The notes under the pieces were generated by a model. It was given only the letters and a program-made list of their open reading frames with translations, ran no database searches and was not told the DNA's origin. A DNA stretch of 64,000 bases from Hyphomonadaceae bacterium JAD_PAG50586_4 (GTDB lineage: Bacteria; Pseudomonadota; Alphaproteobacteria; Caulobacterales; Aquidulcibacteraceae): the NCBI GenBank assembly GCA_023242925.1, contig CP096134.1:3243501-3307500 (forward strand), read 5' to 3'. Positions within the stretch are counted from its first letter, which is position 1, and the number at the start of each line of letters is the position of its first letter. The position numbers were made by a program, and so were the translations under genes. Of this stretch, positions 16,276 through 25,751 are shown piece by piece.

Positions 16276-17567
16276 ATGTCCGCGACAGCCGGCCGCGACC
16301 GCCCCTTGCGTCGAACCGGCGCCCGTGGTCAGAACGCGCCCGTGAGCACAGACGCTTCGACGCCTTCCGCCACCGCGGCCAGTCCCGCCCCTTCGCCAGA
16401 GGGCGCTTCGGATCAGCCGCCGCTGGCGCAGAAAATCCTTCTCGTGACCGACGCCTGGGAGCCCCAGGTGAACGGGGTCGTGCGTACGCTGTCAAACACG
16501 ATGGACGAACTAAAGAAGATGGGCTGCGAGGTCGAAGTGATCTCGCCGGCCGATTACCCGAACACGGTGCCGCTGATCACCTATTCCGAGATCCGCTTGG
16601 CGCTCGGCGCACGCGAGGATGTCGAGGATCGCTTCCTCGCCTTCGCGCCGGACGCCGTGCACATCGCGACCGAAGGCACGCTAGGCTGGGACGCGCGCGC
16701 GATCTGCCTCAAGCACAAGTTTCCGTTCACGACGAGCTATCACACGCAATTTCCCGAATACGTCACGGCGCGCTTTCCGTGGATCCCACTTTGGGCCGGC
16801 TATCGTTACATGCACGCGTTCCACGACAAGTCGGGCCGCGTGATGGTGGCGACGCCGACGATGCAAAAGCAGCTTGAGCTTCAAGGCTTCCGAAATACTG
16901 CGATCTGGAGCCGTGGCGTCGATATCGAACAATTCCATCCGCGTCTGCGCGGCATCGACGGCGGCATTTATCCCCCGATCTTCCGCGACCGATCTTTGCG
17001 TATGTCGGGCGCGTCTCGGTTGAGAAAAATATCGAAGCGTTTCTCAAGCTCGATCTGCCGGGGTCTAAGGTCATCGTTGGCGGTGGGCCCGCGCTGGATG
17101 AGCTCAAAGAGAAATATCCAAGCGCAGTGTTCGCTGGGCCGAAATTCGGCCAAGAGCTGGCGCGCCATTATGCGGACGCGGACGTGTTCGTGTTTCCGAG
17201 CTTCACCGACACGTTCGGGCTGGTGATCCTCGAAGCCGCCGCCACTGGAACGCCGGTGGCGGGTTTCGTAGCGCCAGGGCCTCAGGACATTCTCCCGGGC
17301 ACAGGCGCGGGCATCGTTGATGACGATCTGCAGAAGGCGTGCTTGGAAGCGCTGAAGCTGAAGCGCGAGGACGCGCGCGCCTTGGCGGAGCGTTATTCGT
17401 GGGCCGCATGCGCAGCAGACTTCCGCCGCAATCTTGAGCCGCTACCCAAAGAACGCGGGCGCCGCTTCTGGCACAAGCTGGCTGATCTGAGAAAGCGCGC
17501 CAAGGAGCGCCGGCGTATCGCGAAAGCCAAGCGCCAAGCTGAACGAGAAGCCGCCAATCGGCGCTAG
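16276..17567 (+). pseudogene. Family 4 glycosyltransferase, frameshifted
   Basis: The enzyme is a MgtA-type sugar transferase for glycolipid or polysaccharide synthesis. The first frame holds the donor-fold start KILLVTDAWEPQVNGVVRTL, SYHTQFPEY and RGVDIEQFHP. The second frame holds GRVSVEKNIEAF, GPALDELKEKYP, and FVFPSFTDTFGLVILEAAATG with the conserved acidic donor-site motif. Adding one C to the run of five at 16972-16976 gives YPPDLPRPIFAYVGRV, the expected family sequence, and about 430 residues. The disordered N-terminus (residues about 1-50) is Ala/Pro/Ser rich. The true start may be GTG 16342. Confidence 0.9.
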
Positions 17568-17591
17568 TCGCTCTGCACTGCCCTCAACACA

Positions 17592-17622
17592 AAAAAGCGG
17601 CGCTTCGCAGCGCCGCTTTTCT
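17592..17622. terminator. Bidirectional rho-independent terminator
   Basis: AAAAGCGGCGCT-TCGC-AGCGCCGCTTTT is a perfect 12-bp stem with A and T tracts. It lies between the convergent glycosyltransferase and pstA genes and can serve both. Confidence 0.9.
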
Positions 17623-17623
17623 C

Positions 17624-18823
17624 TTACCATTTGATTCTTTTGCGCAGCCTGTAGCGGAGCCAGATCGCGGCGGCGTTCATGAGCAAAGTGATTACCAACA
17701 GCACAAGGCCAGCGGCGGCGGCGATTTCGAGGAATTCCGCCTGCGGACGTGAGGTCCAGTTGAACATTTGGATCGGCATCACGGTGAATTCCGAGCCCAG
17801 CCAATGCGACGGCGACCAGCTCGCAGCCGCATCGCCCAACGTGGCGACCGATTGCATCGTCGAGCCGTGCGGCAAGTCCAGCACTTCGCCCGCATGCACT
17901 TGTTGCTCGGTGAAATCCGGGAGCACGACAACGCCGTCATGCGTGATCGTAACGCGCTCGGTCGCGCCCGGATCGACGGCTGCGCCGTATTCGTCAAGCA
18001 CGCCAATGGTTTCGAACGTCGCATCGCCCGGACGCGTAATAGGCAGGAACGCAACAAAGGTCAGGCCGCCAATCATAATCAGCGGCGCGGTTTCGCCGAG
18101 CGCGCGGGAAATGCCGATGATGATGCCCGTCACGACGCCGGGCAGCGCATATGGGAGAACGTGATGTTGCGTGGTTTGCCATTTGGTGGCGCCGACAGCC
18201 AACGCGCCTTGGCGCATTTCCTGCGGCACGCTGCGCACCGCCTCACGTGTGGCGACGATCACGACCGGCAAGATCAGCAGCGCCAGCGTAATGCCTGCTG
18301 TGAGAATGGACTGACCGAAAAGATCGGCCGCACCCTCGCGGAAACTTTCGGGAAGGAACGTGAAATAGCGCGAGGGGTTGCCGAGGAATTGCACAAAGAT
18401 GCCAACCGCCATCAAGCCGAACAGAATCGACGGCACGCCGGCAAGATTATTCACCGCGATTTCGATCGCACTCGTGAGCGGGTTCTTCGGCGCGTATTCC
18501 TCAAGATAGACGCCGGCGAACAGGCCGATCGGAATGGCGACCAAAGCGGTCGTCAAAATCACCAGCAGCGAACCAACCCAAGCCGAAAGAATGCCGGCTG
18601 CGGCCGGATCGGCCGACGGGAAACTCATGAAGAAGGCTGGCGTCAAGCGATGCCCGCCATCCAAGAACAGATCGGTGACCAGAGCCACCAACGTGCCGAG
18701 GCCGATGATCGTGGCGACGATGCCCCAGATCACGAACGACTTGTCCTTGAACCTGCGGTTGGCGAGCCCCGGTGGTTGGGCGGTGATATCGCTCGCGCGC
18801 TGTGCGTCGATCGCGGCCATCAA
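17624..18823 (-). CDS. pstA: Phosphate ABC transporter permease PstA
   Basis: The inner-membrane half-channel for high-affinity phosphate import has 399 residues. The transmembrane core (about residues 30-250) includes the ABC-permease EAA loop region (AVGATKWQTTQHHVLPYALPGVVTG) and RALGETAPLIMIGG. A long extracytoplasmic insertion (about residues 255-355, rich in V, T, D) precedes the last helix, as in other alphaproteobacterial PstA proteins. The start overlaps the pstC stop (ATGA). No pstB or phoU follows; the next feature is a terminator. Confidence 0.93.
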   Translation of the reverse strand: MMAAIDAQRASDITAQPPGLANRRFKDKSFVIWGIVATIIGLGTLVALVTDLFLDGGHRLTPAFFMSFPSADPAAAGILSAWVGSLLVILTTALVAIPIGLFAGVYLEEYAPKNPLTSAIEIAVNNLAGVPSILFGLMAVGIFVQFLGNPSRYFTFLPESFREGAADLFGQSILTAGITLALLILPVVIVATREAVRSVPQEMRQGALAVGATKWQTTQHHVLPYALPGVVTGIIIGISRALGETAPLIMIGGLTFVAFLPITRPGDATFETIGVLDEYGAAVDPGATERVTITHDGVVVLPDFTEQQVHAGEVLDLPHGSTMQSVATLGDAAASWSPSHWLGSEFTVMPIQMFNWTSRPQAEFLEIAAAAGLVLLVITLLMNAAAIWLRYRLRKRIKW

Positions 18824-19743
18824 TAGGCCTCCCGGAAGCGGCGCTGCAGATAGAACGCCACAAAGTTGAACAAGAGCGTGAGCACCAAGAGCGCGAGGCC
18901 CGCGGCGAAGATCGAATTGTATTCCAGCGTGCCAAAGGCGACGTCGCCGAGCGCAACTTGCGCGATGAACGAGGTTACCGTGGCGCCCTGCTGCGTCGGG
19001 CTAATGACCATTTGCGGCTGCGTGCCGGCTGCGACGACCACGATCATGGTTTCGCCGATCGCGCGCGACATACCGAGGATGATGGCGCCGACAACGCCGG
19101 AGATCGCGGCCGGCACGACGACACGGAAAGCCGTCTCAAGGCGCGTCGCGCCCATCGCGAACGAGCCCTCGCGCATGGCGCGCGGCACCGCGCGCATGGC
19201 GTCCTCGGAAAGAGACGCGATGTACGGGATAATCATGAGCCCCATGACCAGGCCCGCAGAAAGCAAATTGAAGCCCGGCAAACCCGGGATCAGGCGCTGC
19301 AGCAACGGCGTGACAAACAGCAGCGCGAAATACCCATAGACGACGGTGGGCACAGCGGCGAGCAATTCAAGCGTCGGCTTGATGGTTTCGCGCGTGCGCG
19401 CGCTGGCGAACTCGGAAAGATAGATTGCGACGAGCAATCCCAGCGGCACCGCGACCGAGAGCGCGACCAGCGTGGACATGAAGGTGCCAGTAAGCAGCGG
19501 CGCGATGCCGTATTGAGGATTGTCGAAGAGCGGCGTCCAGGTCGTGGACGTCAGAAACTCGATCGCCGAGACTTGCGCGAAGAATTTGGTGGATTCGGAT
19601 AAAACGACATAGACGATGCCGACCACGATCGCGACGGCGGCGACAGCGGCAAGGAAGAGCAAGCCTTCGATGATGCTCTCGCCCCAGCGCATCTTCCGCT
19701 TGCTGAAATCACGTTCCACGATCACCCCCGCCCGAAGGCGCAT
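18820..19743 (-). CDS. pstC: Phosphate ABC transporter permease PstC
   Basis: Partner permease of PstA, 307 residues. It has six predicted helices, the EAA-type loop FAMGATRLETAFRVVVPAAISG and SRAIGETMIVVVAAG, typical of PstC. A Pho box lies 54 bases upstream of the start, so expression should rise under phosphate starvation through PhoB. pstS would normally be upstream, but none is present in the adjoining 460 bases. Confidence 0.93.
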   Translation of the reverse strand: MRLRAGVIVERDFSKRKMRWGESIIEGLLFLAAVAAVAIVVGIVYVVLSESTKFFAQVSAIEFLTSTTWTPLFDNPQYGIAPLLTGTFMSTLVALSVAVPLGLLVAIYLSEFASARTRETIKPTLELLAAVPTVVYGYFALLFVTPLLQRLIPGLPGFNLLSAGLVMGLMIIPYIASLSEDAMRAVPRAMREGSFAMGATRLETAFRVVVPAAISGVVGAIILGMSRAIGETMIVVVAAGTQPQMVISPTQQGATVTSFIAQVALGDVAFGTLEYNSIFAAGLALLVLTLLFNFVAFYLQRRFREAY

Positions 19744-19796
19744 CAGCCGCGACCAATCAGAGCCGGCAGGCCGGGTCTGTCACGCGCGGTGGCCAT

Positions 19797-19814
19797 ACTT
19801 CAGTTTTGTGACAG
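19797..19814 (-). promoter_or_regulatory. Pho box upstream of pstC
   Basis: Reading the minus strand, CTGTCAC-AAAA-CTGAAGT gives two 7-base PhoB half-sites separated by 4 bases, against the family consensus CTGTCAT-N4-CTGTCAT. The first half-site matches 6 of 7. Position and orientation suit activation of pstC. This is a sequence match only. Confidence 0.75.
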
Positions 19815-19989
19815 TTTGACTGTGGCGCCTGCGTCATCGCGCGGATTGGCCCTATGCAGGATTGCCAGGGTTCCAGATCGACCGAGCGGCGCGGTAGCGC
19901 CAAGCGCGCCGGCGCGCCTCAGGCGCCTGATCCGCAGGCGAAATTAACTACGTTGCGCTCTTTACATTGGGGAACGATCACCATATTTC

Positions 19990-20205
19990 GCATCGTTACC
20001 GGCGGACCTGGAAACAGCGTCCACTAACGCCCCCTCGGCCCAGGCCACCTGGGGGATCGCAAGCAACGGGAAGCAGGATGCTTCCTAGGCGATCCTCCGG
20101 CGCAAGCTCCCAAGGGCGGACCTGACATTAATGCATGTCCGACTAACGCCGGCCTGGGTTTAACAAACGTCGCTTCAAAGCGGCGGCATTGTTTTGGGAG
20201 CTGCC
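19990..20205 (+). ncRNA. Structured 5' leader of ornithine decarboxylase, speF-motif candidate
   Basis: About 215 bases before the decarboxylase form an elaborate structure. A motif GGCGGACCTG...GTCC-ACTAACGCC occurs at 20001-20031 and again at 20115-20150; in each, GGCG pairs with CGCC and GGAC with GTCC around an ACTAA internal loop. Between them, GGATCGC (about 20054) pairs with GCGATCC (about 20090) and encloses GGAAGCA-GGA-TGCTTCC. A final hairpin CGTCGCTT/AAGCGGCG (about 20168-20185) precedes GTTTT and the GGGAG ribosome site. Alphaproteobacteria are known to carry a conserved speF RNA motif at this place. I match it by position and architecture, not by alignment. Confidence 0.65.
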
Positions 20206-20207
20206 GG

Positions 20208-21410
20208 ATGGACTCTGTCCTCTCGCCTCTTGACCTGACTGCGCTTGATGCGCCGGAAGGTCCCGTGGCTATCGCACGTCCGCACCGCGTCGCCGCGGCT
20301 GCGTCCTGGTTCCGTGAAAATTTTCCGGGCGAGGTGTTTTACGCCGTAAAGGCGAATCCGAGCCCGTGGGTGCTCGACGCGCTCTGGGAAAACGGCGTCC
20401 GCAATTTCGACGTCGCCTCCGAGACGGAAGTCGAGCTTGTGGCCTCGCGCTATCCTGGCGCGCAGATCGCTTTCATGCACCCGGTGAAGTCACGCCGCGC
20501 CATCGCGCGCGCCTATCGCGAATTCGGCGTCAAGACGTTCGCCATCGATAGCGAAGACGAACTCGACAAAATCCTCGCTGAAACAGGCGGCGCCAAGGAT
20601 CTGACTTTGGTCGTCCGCTTTGCCGTGTCGGGCGATGGCGCAGCCTACCCGCTCGCGCGCAAGTTCGGCGTCACCGAAGAAGAAGCGCCCGCCCTGCTGC
20701 GCCGGGCGCGCCAAGCGACCGAAGAGATGCTGGGCGTCTCGTTCCACGTCGGCAGCCAATGCATGCGTCCGGATGCCTACCGCACCGCGATGGAAATGGT
20801 GAACCGCGCGATCGTGAAAGCAGGCGTCGTGGTCGATATCGTCGATATCGGCGGGGGCTTTCCGGCGATCTATCCCGGCATGAACCCGCCGGCGATGATC
20901 GAGTACGCCAAGACGATCAAAGACGCGTTCGAGGAAATGTTCGTCGCTCAGAACGCTAAGCTCTGGGCCGAGCCCGGCCGTGCGCTCGTGGCCGAAGCGG
21001 GCTCGACCGTGGCGCGCGTTGAACTGCGCAAGGGCGATGCGCTTTATCTGAACGATGGCGCCTTCGGCACGTTGTTTGACGCCACGCACCTGAATTGGTC
21101 GTTCCCGGCCAAGCTGCTGCGCGCCACGGAAAGCCGCGCCAAACTCGCGCCGTTCCGTCTCTATGGCCCGACCTGCGATTCAATGGACGCGGCCGCTGGC
21201 CCGTTCATGCTGCCGGCCGACATCAGCGAAGGCGATCTGATCGAGATCGGTTCGCTGGGCGCCTACGGCATGGCGATGGCGACGCGCTTCAACGGTTTCG
21301 GCGAAGCCGTGACCATGGAAGCCAAGGACTCGCCGTGGCCGAGCATGTATGGCGCAGCGCCCGTCGCGAAGCCCAAGCGCGCGCGGACGAGCAAGCCCAA
21401 GCAGGCCTAA
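20208..21410 (+). CDS. speF: Type III PLP-dependent ornithine/lysine decarboxylase
   Basis: It makes putrescine from ornithine (or cadaverine from lysine). The 400-residue protein has the alanine-racemase-like barrel with the PLP lysine in VFYAVKANPSPWVL (about residues 44-57). It also has FHVGSQC with the PLP-contact His, DIGGGFP, and AEPGRALVAEAGS. The C-terminal catalytic CDS-MDAAAG motif (YGPTCDSMDAA) supplies the active-site cysteine and aspartate from the partner subunit. The C-terminus ends in a lysine-rich tail (PKRARTSKPKQA). It is translated from GGGAG at the end of a structured leader, so RNA-level control is likely. Confidence 0.93.
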   Translation: MDSVLSPLDLTALDAPEGPVAIARPHRVAAAASWFRENFPGEVFYAVKANPSPWVLDALWENGVRNFDVASETEVELVASRYPGAQIAFMHPVKSRRAIARAYREFGVKTFAIDSEDELDKILAETGGAKDLTLVVRFAVSGDGAAYPLARKFGVTEEEAPALLRRARQATEEMLGVSFHVGSQCMRPDAYRTAMEMVNRAIVKAGVVVDIVDIGGGFPAIYPGMNPPAMIEYAKTIKDAFEEMFVAQNAKLWAEPGRALVAEAGSTVARVELRKGDALYLNDGAFGTLFDATHLNWSFPAKLLRATESRAKLAPFRLYGPTCDSMDAAAGPFMLPADISEGDLIEIGSLGAYGMAMATRFNGFGEAVTMEAKDSPWPSMYGAAPVAKPKRARTSKPKQA

Positions 21411-21433
21411 GCGCGGCGCAACGCATAGATTGA

Positions 21434-21466
21434 GGGCGGCCCACGATAGTGCGGCCGCCCTTTTCT
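21434..21466 (+). terminator. Terminator after the ornithine decarboxylase gene
   Basis: GGGCGGCC and GGCCGCCC form an 8-bp perfect stem around CACGATAGTGC and are followed by TTTTCT, 24 bases past the stop codon. Confidence 0.85.
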
Positions 21467-21502
21467 ACGCCGTCGGCGTCTCACGCCACCAGCCGGTGAT
21501 CG

Positions 21503-22324
21503 CTACGTGACACGGGGCAGCCACATGATCATCGCGGCTCCGAACACGCCAAGCGCCGTCGCACCGGCGGCGAAGATCAGAACAACAGACATGACCGTCT
21601 TTCCAAGCGCACCGCCACGCTTGGAAAGAAAATAGAGCTCGGCTAGCGCGAGCGGCAGCAGGTAGCATCCGAACGCGACGAAGACATCGAACGGGCCATC
21701 CATATTGTCGCCAACACCAGGCGGCTTGCCTTGCACAACCATAATCGCAAACCCGTACATCACGCGCATGAACCAGACGCCGCTGACAACGAGAAAGAGC
21801 CGCACCGCCCAGCGATTGTGCACGTCAAAATCCCGCCGCATCGCCGCTCGCACAGCCAACACAGCAAACGCAATGATCAGCAGCGCGTCGATTGAAATGG
21901 CGATGTCGTTGACGACCGTGCCGATGCCGTCACGCGTCCACACCATGTAAAGGCCGGCAATACTGCTCGCAAAGGCAGTGCCGATATAGATACGCCCGTT
22001 CCAGCGGTGAAACACCGGCGCCGCGTTGCGCACGAAAGGCATGAGTTGCAGCGTGCCGCCAATCGTAATGGTGAAGGCTATGAAGAGGTGGCCGATCAAG
22101 GCAGCGTTGCCGGCGTGATCGCCATCGACGGCGCCGACCGGCATGAACTCGCGCAACGGCGCCCAATCGCCCCACAAGACCGCGCCATACTGCAGCACGA
22201 TGTAGGCGGCGAACACCCATTGTCCGAGCGCCGCGACAGCAAACCAAAGCGCCCCGCCGGTTTTCAGCGCAGCGTCGGCAGCGGCGCCCCAAGACGGCGC
22301 GCGTACGGCGGCAACATCACTCAT
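21503..22324 (-). CDS. DUF2306 multi-pass membrane protein
   Basis: The 273-residue protein (ATG 22324, third codon of the frame) has about seven hydrophobic segments. The DUF2306-like core is HLFIAFTITIGGTLQLMPFVR, FHRWNGRIYIGTAF, and VHNRWAVRLFLVVSGVWFMRVMYG. The histidines of HLF, FHRW and VHNRW recur in the family and could be cofactor ligands; that is speculation. It is divergent from an AraC-type regulator gene, which probably controls it. Confidence 0.8.
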   Translation of the reverse strand: MSDVAAVRAPSWGAAADAALKTGGALWFAVAALGQWVFAAYIVLQYGAVLWGDWAPLREFMPVGAVDGDHAGNAALIGHLFIAFTITIGGTLQLMPFVRNAAPVFHRWNGRIYIGTAFASSIAGLYMVWTRDGIGTVVNDIAISIDALLIIAFAVLAVRAAMRRDFDVHNRWAVRLFLVVSGVWFMRVMYGFAIMVVQGKPPGVGDNMDGPFDVFVAFGCYLLPLALAELYFLSKRGGALGKTVMSVVLIFAAGATALGVFGAAMIMWLPRVT

Positions 22325-22443
22325 CGGCAAATCCTTGGTGCGTCGCGCGAATGCAGCGACTATCGAGTTGCGATATGCTATTGCCGACTAACGATAAGCG
22401 CCCATGATCGCACAACGCAAAAACATGATCCCAGGTAACAGTC

Positions 22444-23454
22444 ATGAGTGACGCGCGCGAAACCGCGTCATCGAGCTTCGTCCTGAGCTTGCTCGATTTC
22501 GCCGTATCTAAAGGCGCCGATCGCTGCGCTCTGCTGGCGCGTGCAGAAATCGACGCCGTCGACATTGCAGACCGTGACAGCCGCATTGCTTACGCGCGCT
22601 ATAGGGCCCTGATGCGCGCAGCGAAGGACATGACGAACGATCCCGCAATCGCCTTGCATTTCGGTGAAGCGATCGACGTCGCGCAATTTTCGATCATCGG
22701 TCTTATCGGCCAAGCCTCGAACACGATGATGGAGGCGTTCGACCAATTGAGCCGCTATGTGCGCTTGATCATCAACATCGATACCGACGGGCCAGATCGC
22801 TTCGTGATGCGCCGCGAAGAGAGCGGTCTTTGGATGTACGATATGCGCAGCCGGCCGAACGATTTCCCGGAACTTGGCGAAAGCGCGTTTGCGCACATCG
22901 TAACGGGCCCTCGGCAAGTAGGCGTGCCCGAATGGGTGCGCGAGGCGCATTTCACGCACGCGGCTCCAACCTATGTCGCCGAGTATGAGCGTGTGTTTGG
23001 CGCGCCAGTGCATTTCTCCAGCGACCGCAACGCGATGCGGCTCGAAGAACGGATTGTGGAGCACAGGCTCGGCGTTTTGCCGCGCTATGTATTCGGCGTT
23101 CTGACCGAGCATGCGGACGCGTTGATGAAAGAGCTTGAGGCGAGCGAAACAATACGCGGCCGTGTCGAGCGCTTGATCATGCCAATGCTGCACACTGGCG
23201 AGATCGGCGTGGACACGATCTCCGCACAGCTCGGCGTGAGCCGTCAGACGCTCTATCGCAATCTAAAGTCAGAAGACGTGACGTTTGAGCAAGTGCTCGA
23301 TGATCTGCGCCATCGCCTCGCGCTCGAATATCTACGCGGCCGAAAAGCTTCTGTGACTGATACGGCTTACCTCGTCGGCTTCTCCGATCCCGCCGCGTTC
23401 TCGCGCGCGTTCAAACGCTGGACCGGCAAGAGCCCGCGCGACGCGCGCAAATAA
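22444..23454 (+). CDS. AraC-family transcriptional regulator
   Basis: The 336-residue protein has an N-terminal ligand-binding domain of the arabinose-binding-like type (about residues 15-210). The C-terminal AraC double helix-turn-helix (about 250-335) is seen in DTISAQLGVSRQTLYRNLKSE and VTDTAYLVGFSDPAAFSRAFKRWTGKSPRD. It is divergent from the DUF2306 membrane gene with 119 bases between starts, the usual place for such a regulator's operator. The inducer is unknown. Confidence 0.88.
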   Translation: MSDARETASSSFVLSLLDFAVSKGADRCALLARAEIDAVDIADRDSRIAYARYRALMRAAKDMTNDPAIALHFGEAIDVAQFSIIGLIGQASNTMMEAFDQLSRYVRLIINIDTDGPDRFVMRREESGLWMYDMRSRPNDFPELGESAFAHIVTGPRQVGVPEWVREAHFTHAAPTYVAEYERVFGAPVHFSSDRNAMRLEERIVEHRLGVLPRYVFGVLTEHADALMKELEASETIRGRVERLIMPMLHTGEIGVDTISAQLGVSRQTLYRNLKSEDVTFEQVLDDLRHRLALEYLRGRKASVTDTAYLVGFSDPAAFSRAFKRWTGKSPRDARK

Positions 23455-23526
23455 TCAATAGCGGTTGACGGGGGCGTCGTTCCGGGAAAAGGTCGCGATT
23501 GAGGGGCCCTTATCGAGGGTGACAAC

Positions 23527-24138
23527 ATGAAAATCGGATTGTGTGCGCTTGCGTTCGCGTGCGCGACAATGCTGGCCGGACCAGCGTTTGCGGAACCTGA
23601 TCTCACAAGCGAAATGTACGGGCGCTCGGATTATTTGGGCGGCAATACCTACACGATCGGCGATGAGATTCTGATCTCGTTCAAGGTGATGAACCGCGCG
23701 ACTGCGACCAGCGCCGCACCAGGCACGCTCAGCGCCCACACGTCCGGCTGGATGGCGGACGTCATTCTTTCTAGAGACACAATCGGCCCGCGCGGCTTCG
23801 CAATCTATTCGCCGACATGGCGCGAAGACGTATTGCTGCGCGGCGGGCGTATGAGCCGCACCAATGATCTGGCGCCCGGGGCCGAGCAATTGTTCAATGG
23901 GCCGACAATCATGCGCGGCGGCCCACCCGCGCGTCCGTACGATTATCTCGCCTTCCCAATGCCGACAGGTCTGCGCGCGGGCGCGTACAATGTGTGCGTC
24001 GTCAGCGATCCCGCGAACGTCGTCCGCGAGATCAATGAGCGCGACAACACCACCTGCATGGCCATCACGATCCGCCCGCGCCTGGTCCGCCCGCCAATGC
24101 CGCGTCCATCGCTGCCGCTGCCCGGTGGCAACAAGTAG
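23527..24138 (+). CDS. Exported protein with CARDB-like domain
   Basis: The 203-residue protein has a clear signal peptide (MKIGLCALAFACATMLAGPAFA, written here only as a motif up to the AFA cleavage site at about residue 22). The mature part is a beta-rich domain. It ends GAYNVCVVSDPANVVREINE followed by DNT, which is how CARDB adhesion-type repeats end (x-D-x-x-x-x-V-x-E-x-N-E-x-D-N). A short proline-rich C-terminus follows. Likely periplasmic or cell-surface. It is preceded by GAGGGTGACAAC and the ATG at 23527. Confidence 0.65.
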   Translation: MKIGLCALAFACATMLAGPAFAEPDLTSEMYGRSDYLGGNTYTIGDEILISFKVMNRATATSAAPGTLSAHTSGWMADVILSRDTIGPRGFAIYSPTWREDVLLRGGRMSRTNDLAPGAEQLFNGPTIMRGGPPARPYDYLAFPMPTGLRAGAYNVCVVSDPANVVREINERDNTTCMAITIRPRLVRPPMPRPSLPLPGGNK

Positions 24139-24140
24139 CG

Positions 24141-25751
24141 CTACGGCGCAAGCCCACCCGGCGGTGTGTAATGCACCGTCGCGTGTGGGCCGAGTGGAAT
24201 GTCGAAATAGACCCACGCCACCGTCATCGCCATCCCAGCCGCCGCAAAGCACAGCGCGTATGGCAGCATCAGCGAGAGCAGCGAGCCGACGCCGAAGCTT
24301 GTGTCCCAGCGTCGCGCGAAGCCGAGGATCAGCGGGAAATAGCTCATAAGCGGCGTCATGATGTTGGTGAAGCTGTCGCCCATGCGATAGGCGGCCTGCG
24401 TCATCTCCGGCGAGATGCCGAGCAGCATGAACATTGGCACGACGACGGGCGAGAGCGCGCTCCACTTGGCCGACGCCGAGCCGATGAAGAGATCGAGGAA
24501 CGAAGAGAACAAAAGCACGCTGACCAGAAGCAGCGGCGCTGGCAGCGCCATCGCTTGCAGCACACTCGCCCCATTGATCGCAGCGATCGGGCCGAGATTG
24601 GACCAATTGAACATCGCAACGAAATGCGCGGCGAACAGCGCGAAGACGATATACGGCGCCATCGACCTGATGCCGTCGATCATCTTATCGATGACGTCCT
24701 TGGCGTTCCTCACCGTGCCAGACGCGATGCCATAGAAGATGCCGCACAGCAGGAAGAGCAGGAAGAAGCCGGAGATCAATGCGCGATAGAACGGCTCCAA
24801 AGCGGCCGGCCCCTCGCGGCTTTCGTCGATAAGCGGCGTGTAGCCCGGCCAAAGCGAGAGCGCGGCAAAGAGGCCAATCACCACCAATGCGGCCACACCC
24901 GCCCAGGCGAGCCCCTTCTTCTCCGCCGGCGTCACCGCCGACTTCGCGAGTTCGGCCGTGATGCTCTCGTCATTTGAGCCACCCCATTTGCCGAGACGCG
25001 GCTCAATGATGCGATCGGTGACGAACCAGATGATCGGCGTGAACAGCACGACGATGGCGAGGATGAAGTACCAATTGCCGAGCGGGTTCATGGTCCAGTT
25101 CGGATCGATGATCTGCGCGGCCTCTTCGGTAAAGCCAAACAGCAGCACGTCGATCTGGCCTGGCGTGATGTTGCCTGCATAGCCGCCCGAAACGGCCGCG
25201 AACGCGGCGGCCAGGCCAACGAGGGGATGACGACCAACCGCGGCGTAGAGCAAAGCCGCGAGCGGAATGAACACGACATACGCCGCATCCGACGCATGGT
25301 GCGAGGTCATGCCGATAATGCAGACGAGCGGCGTCAGGATCACTCTCGGCGCATCGCGCAGGCTGGCGCGGATGAGCGCACTGAACAGGCCTGTGCGCTC
25401 GGCCACGCCCGCGCCAAACATCACGAGCAGAACGATGCCTAACGGCGCAAAGCCCGTCAGTGTGCGCGGCATCTCGGTGAAGAGGCGCGCGACGTTATCG
25501 GCGGAGAAGAGCGAAACGGCGGTATAGGTCAGCACGCCGTCTTCAAGCACGCCACCGGTGGGCGCTTCCTCGCCGGGATACGAAAGCGAGGCCGACCAGC
25601 CAAGCGCGCTGCCCACGGTCGACAGCACCATCAGGATGCCGATCAGCCAGACGAAGATCATGATCGGGTCGGGCAACAGATTGCCGACGCGCTCTACGAA
25701 GCCAAGGAAGCCGCGCTGTCGCGCGATCGCTGGAACTTTCGCTTCGGTCAT
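24141..25751 (-). CDS. abgT: AbgT-family transporter
   Basis: The 536-residue inner-membrane transporter belongs to the p-aminobenzoyl-glutamate / sulfonamide efflux family. Family landmarks are the N-terminal VGNLLPDPIMIFVWLIG, the region GMTSHHASDAAYVVFIPLAA, GGYAGNITPGQIDVLLFG, and late SFLDLFIGSASAKWSALSPV. About 11-13 helices are predicted. It could import p-aminobenzoyl-glutamate or expel antimetabolites; the sequence does not decide which. Confidence 0.9.
   Translation of the reverse strand: MTEAKVPAIARQRGFLGFVERVGNLLPDPIMIFVWLIGILMVLSTVGSALGWSASLSYPGEEAPTGGVLEDGVLTYTAVSLFSADNVARLFTEMPRTLTGFAPLGIVLLVMFGAGVAERTGLFSALIRASLRDAPRVILTPLVCIIGMTSHHASDAAYVVFIPLAALLYAAVGRHPLVGLAAAFAAVSGGYAGNITPGQIDVLLFGFTEEAAQIIDPNWTMNPLGNWYFILAIVVLFTPIIWFVTDRIIEPRLGKWGGSNDESITAELAKSAVTPAEKKGLAWAGVAALVVIGLFAALSLWPGYTPLIDESREGPAALEPFYRALISGFFLLFLLCGIFYGIASGTVRNAKDVIDKMIDGIRSMAPYIVFALFAAHFVAMFNWSNLGPIAAINGASVLQAMALPAPLLLVSVLLFSSFLDLFIGSASAKWSALSPVVVPMFMLLGISPEMTQAAYRMGDSFTNIMTPLMSYFPLILGFARRWDTSFGVGSLLSLMLPYALCFAAAGMAMTVAWVYFDIPLGPHATVHYTPPGGLAP

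Noticed and set aside
16972-16976. Phase-variable poly-C tract switching the glycosyltransferase
   Set aside because: Five or six C is too short for typical slippage control, and equal events in house-keeping genes make consensus error the simpler view.
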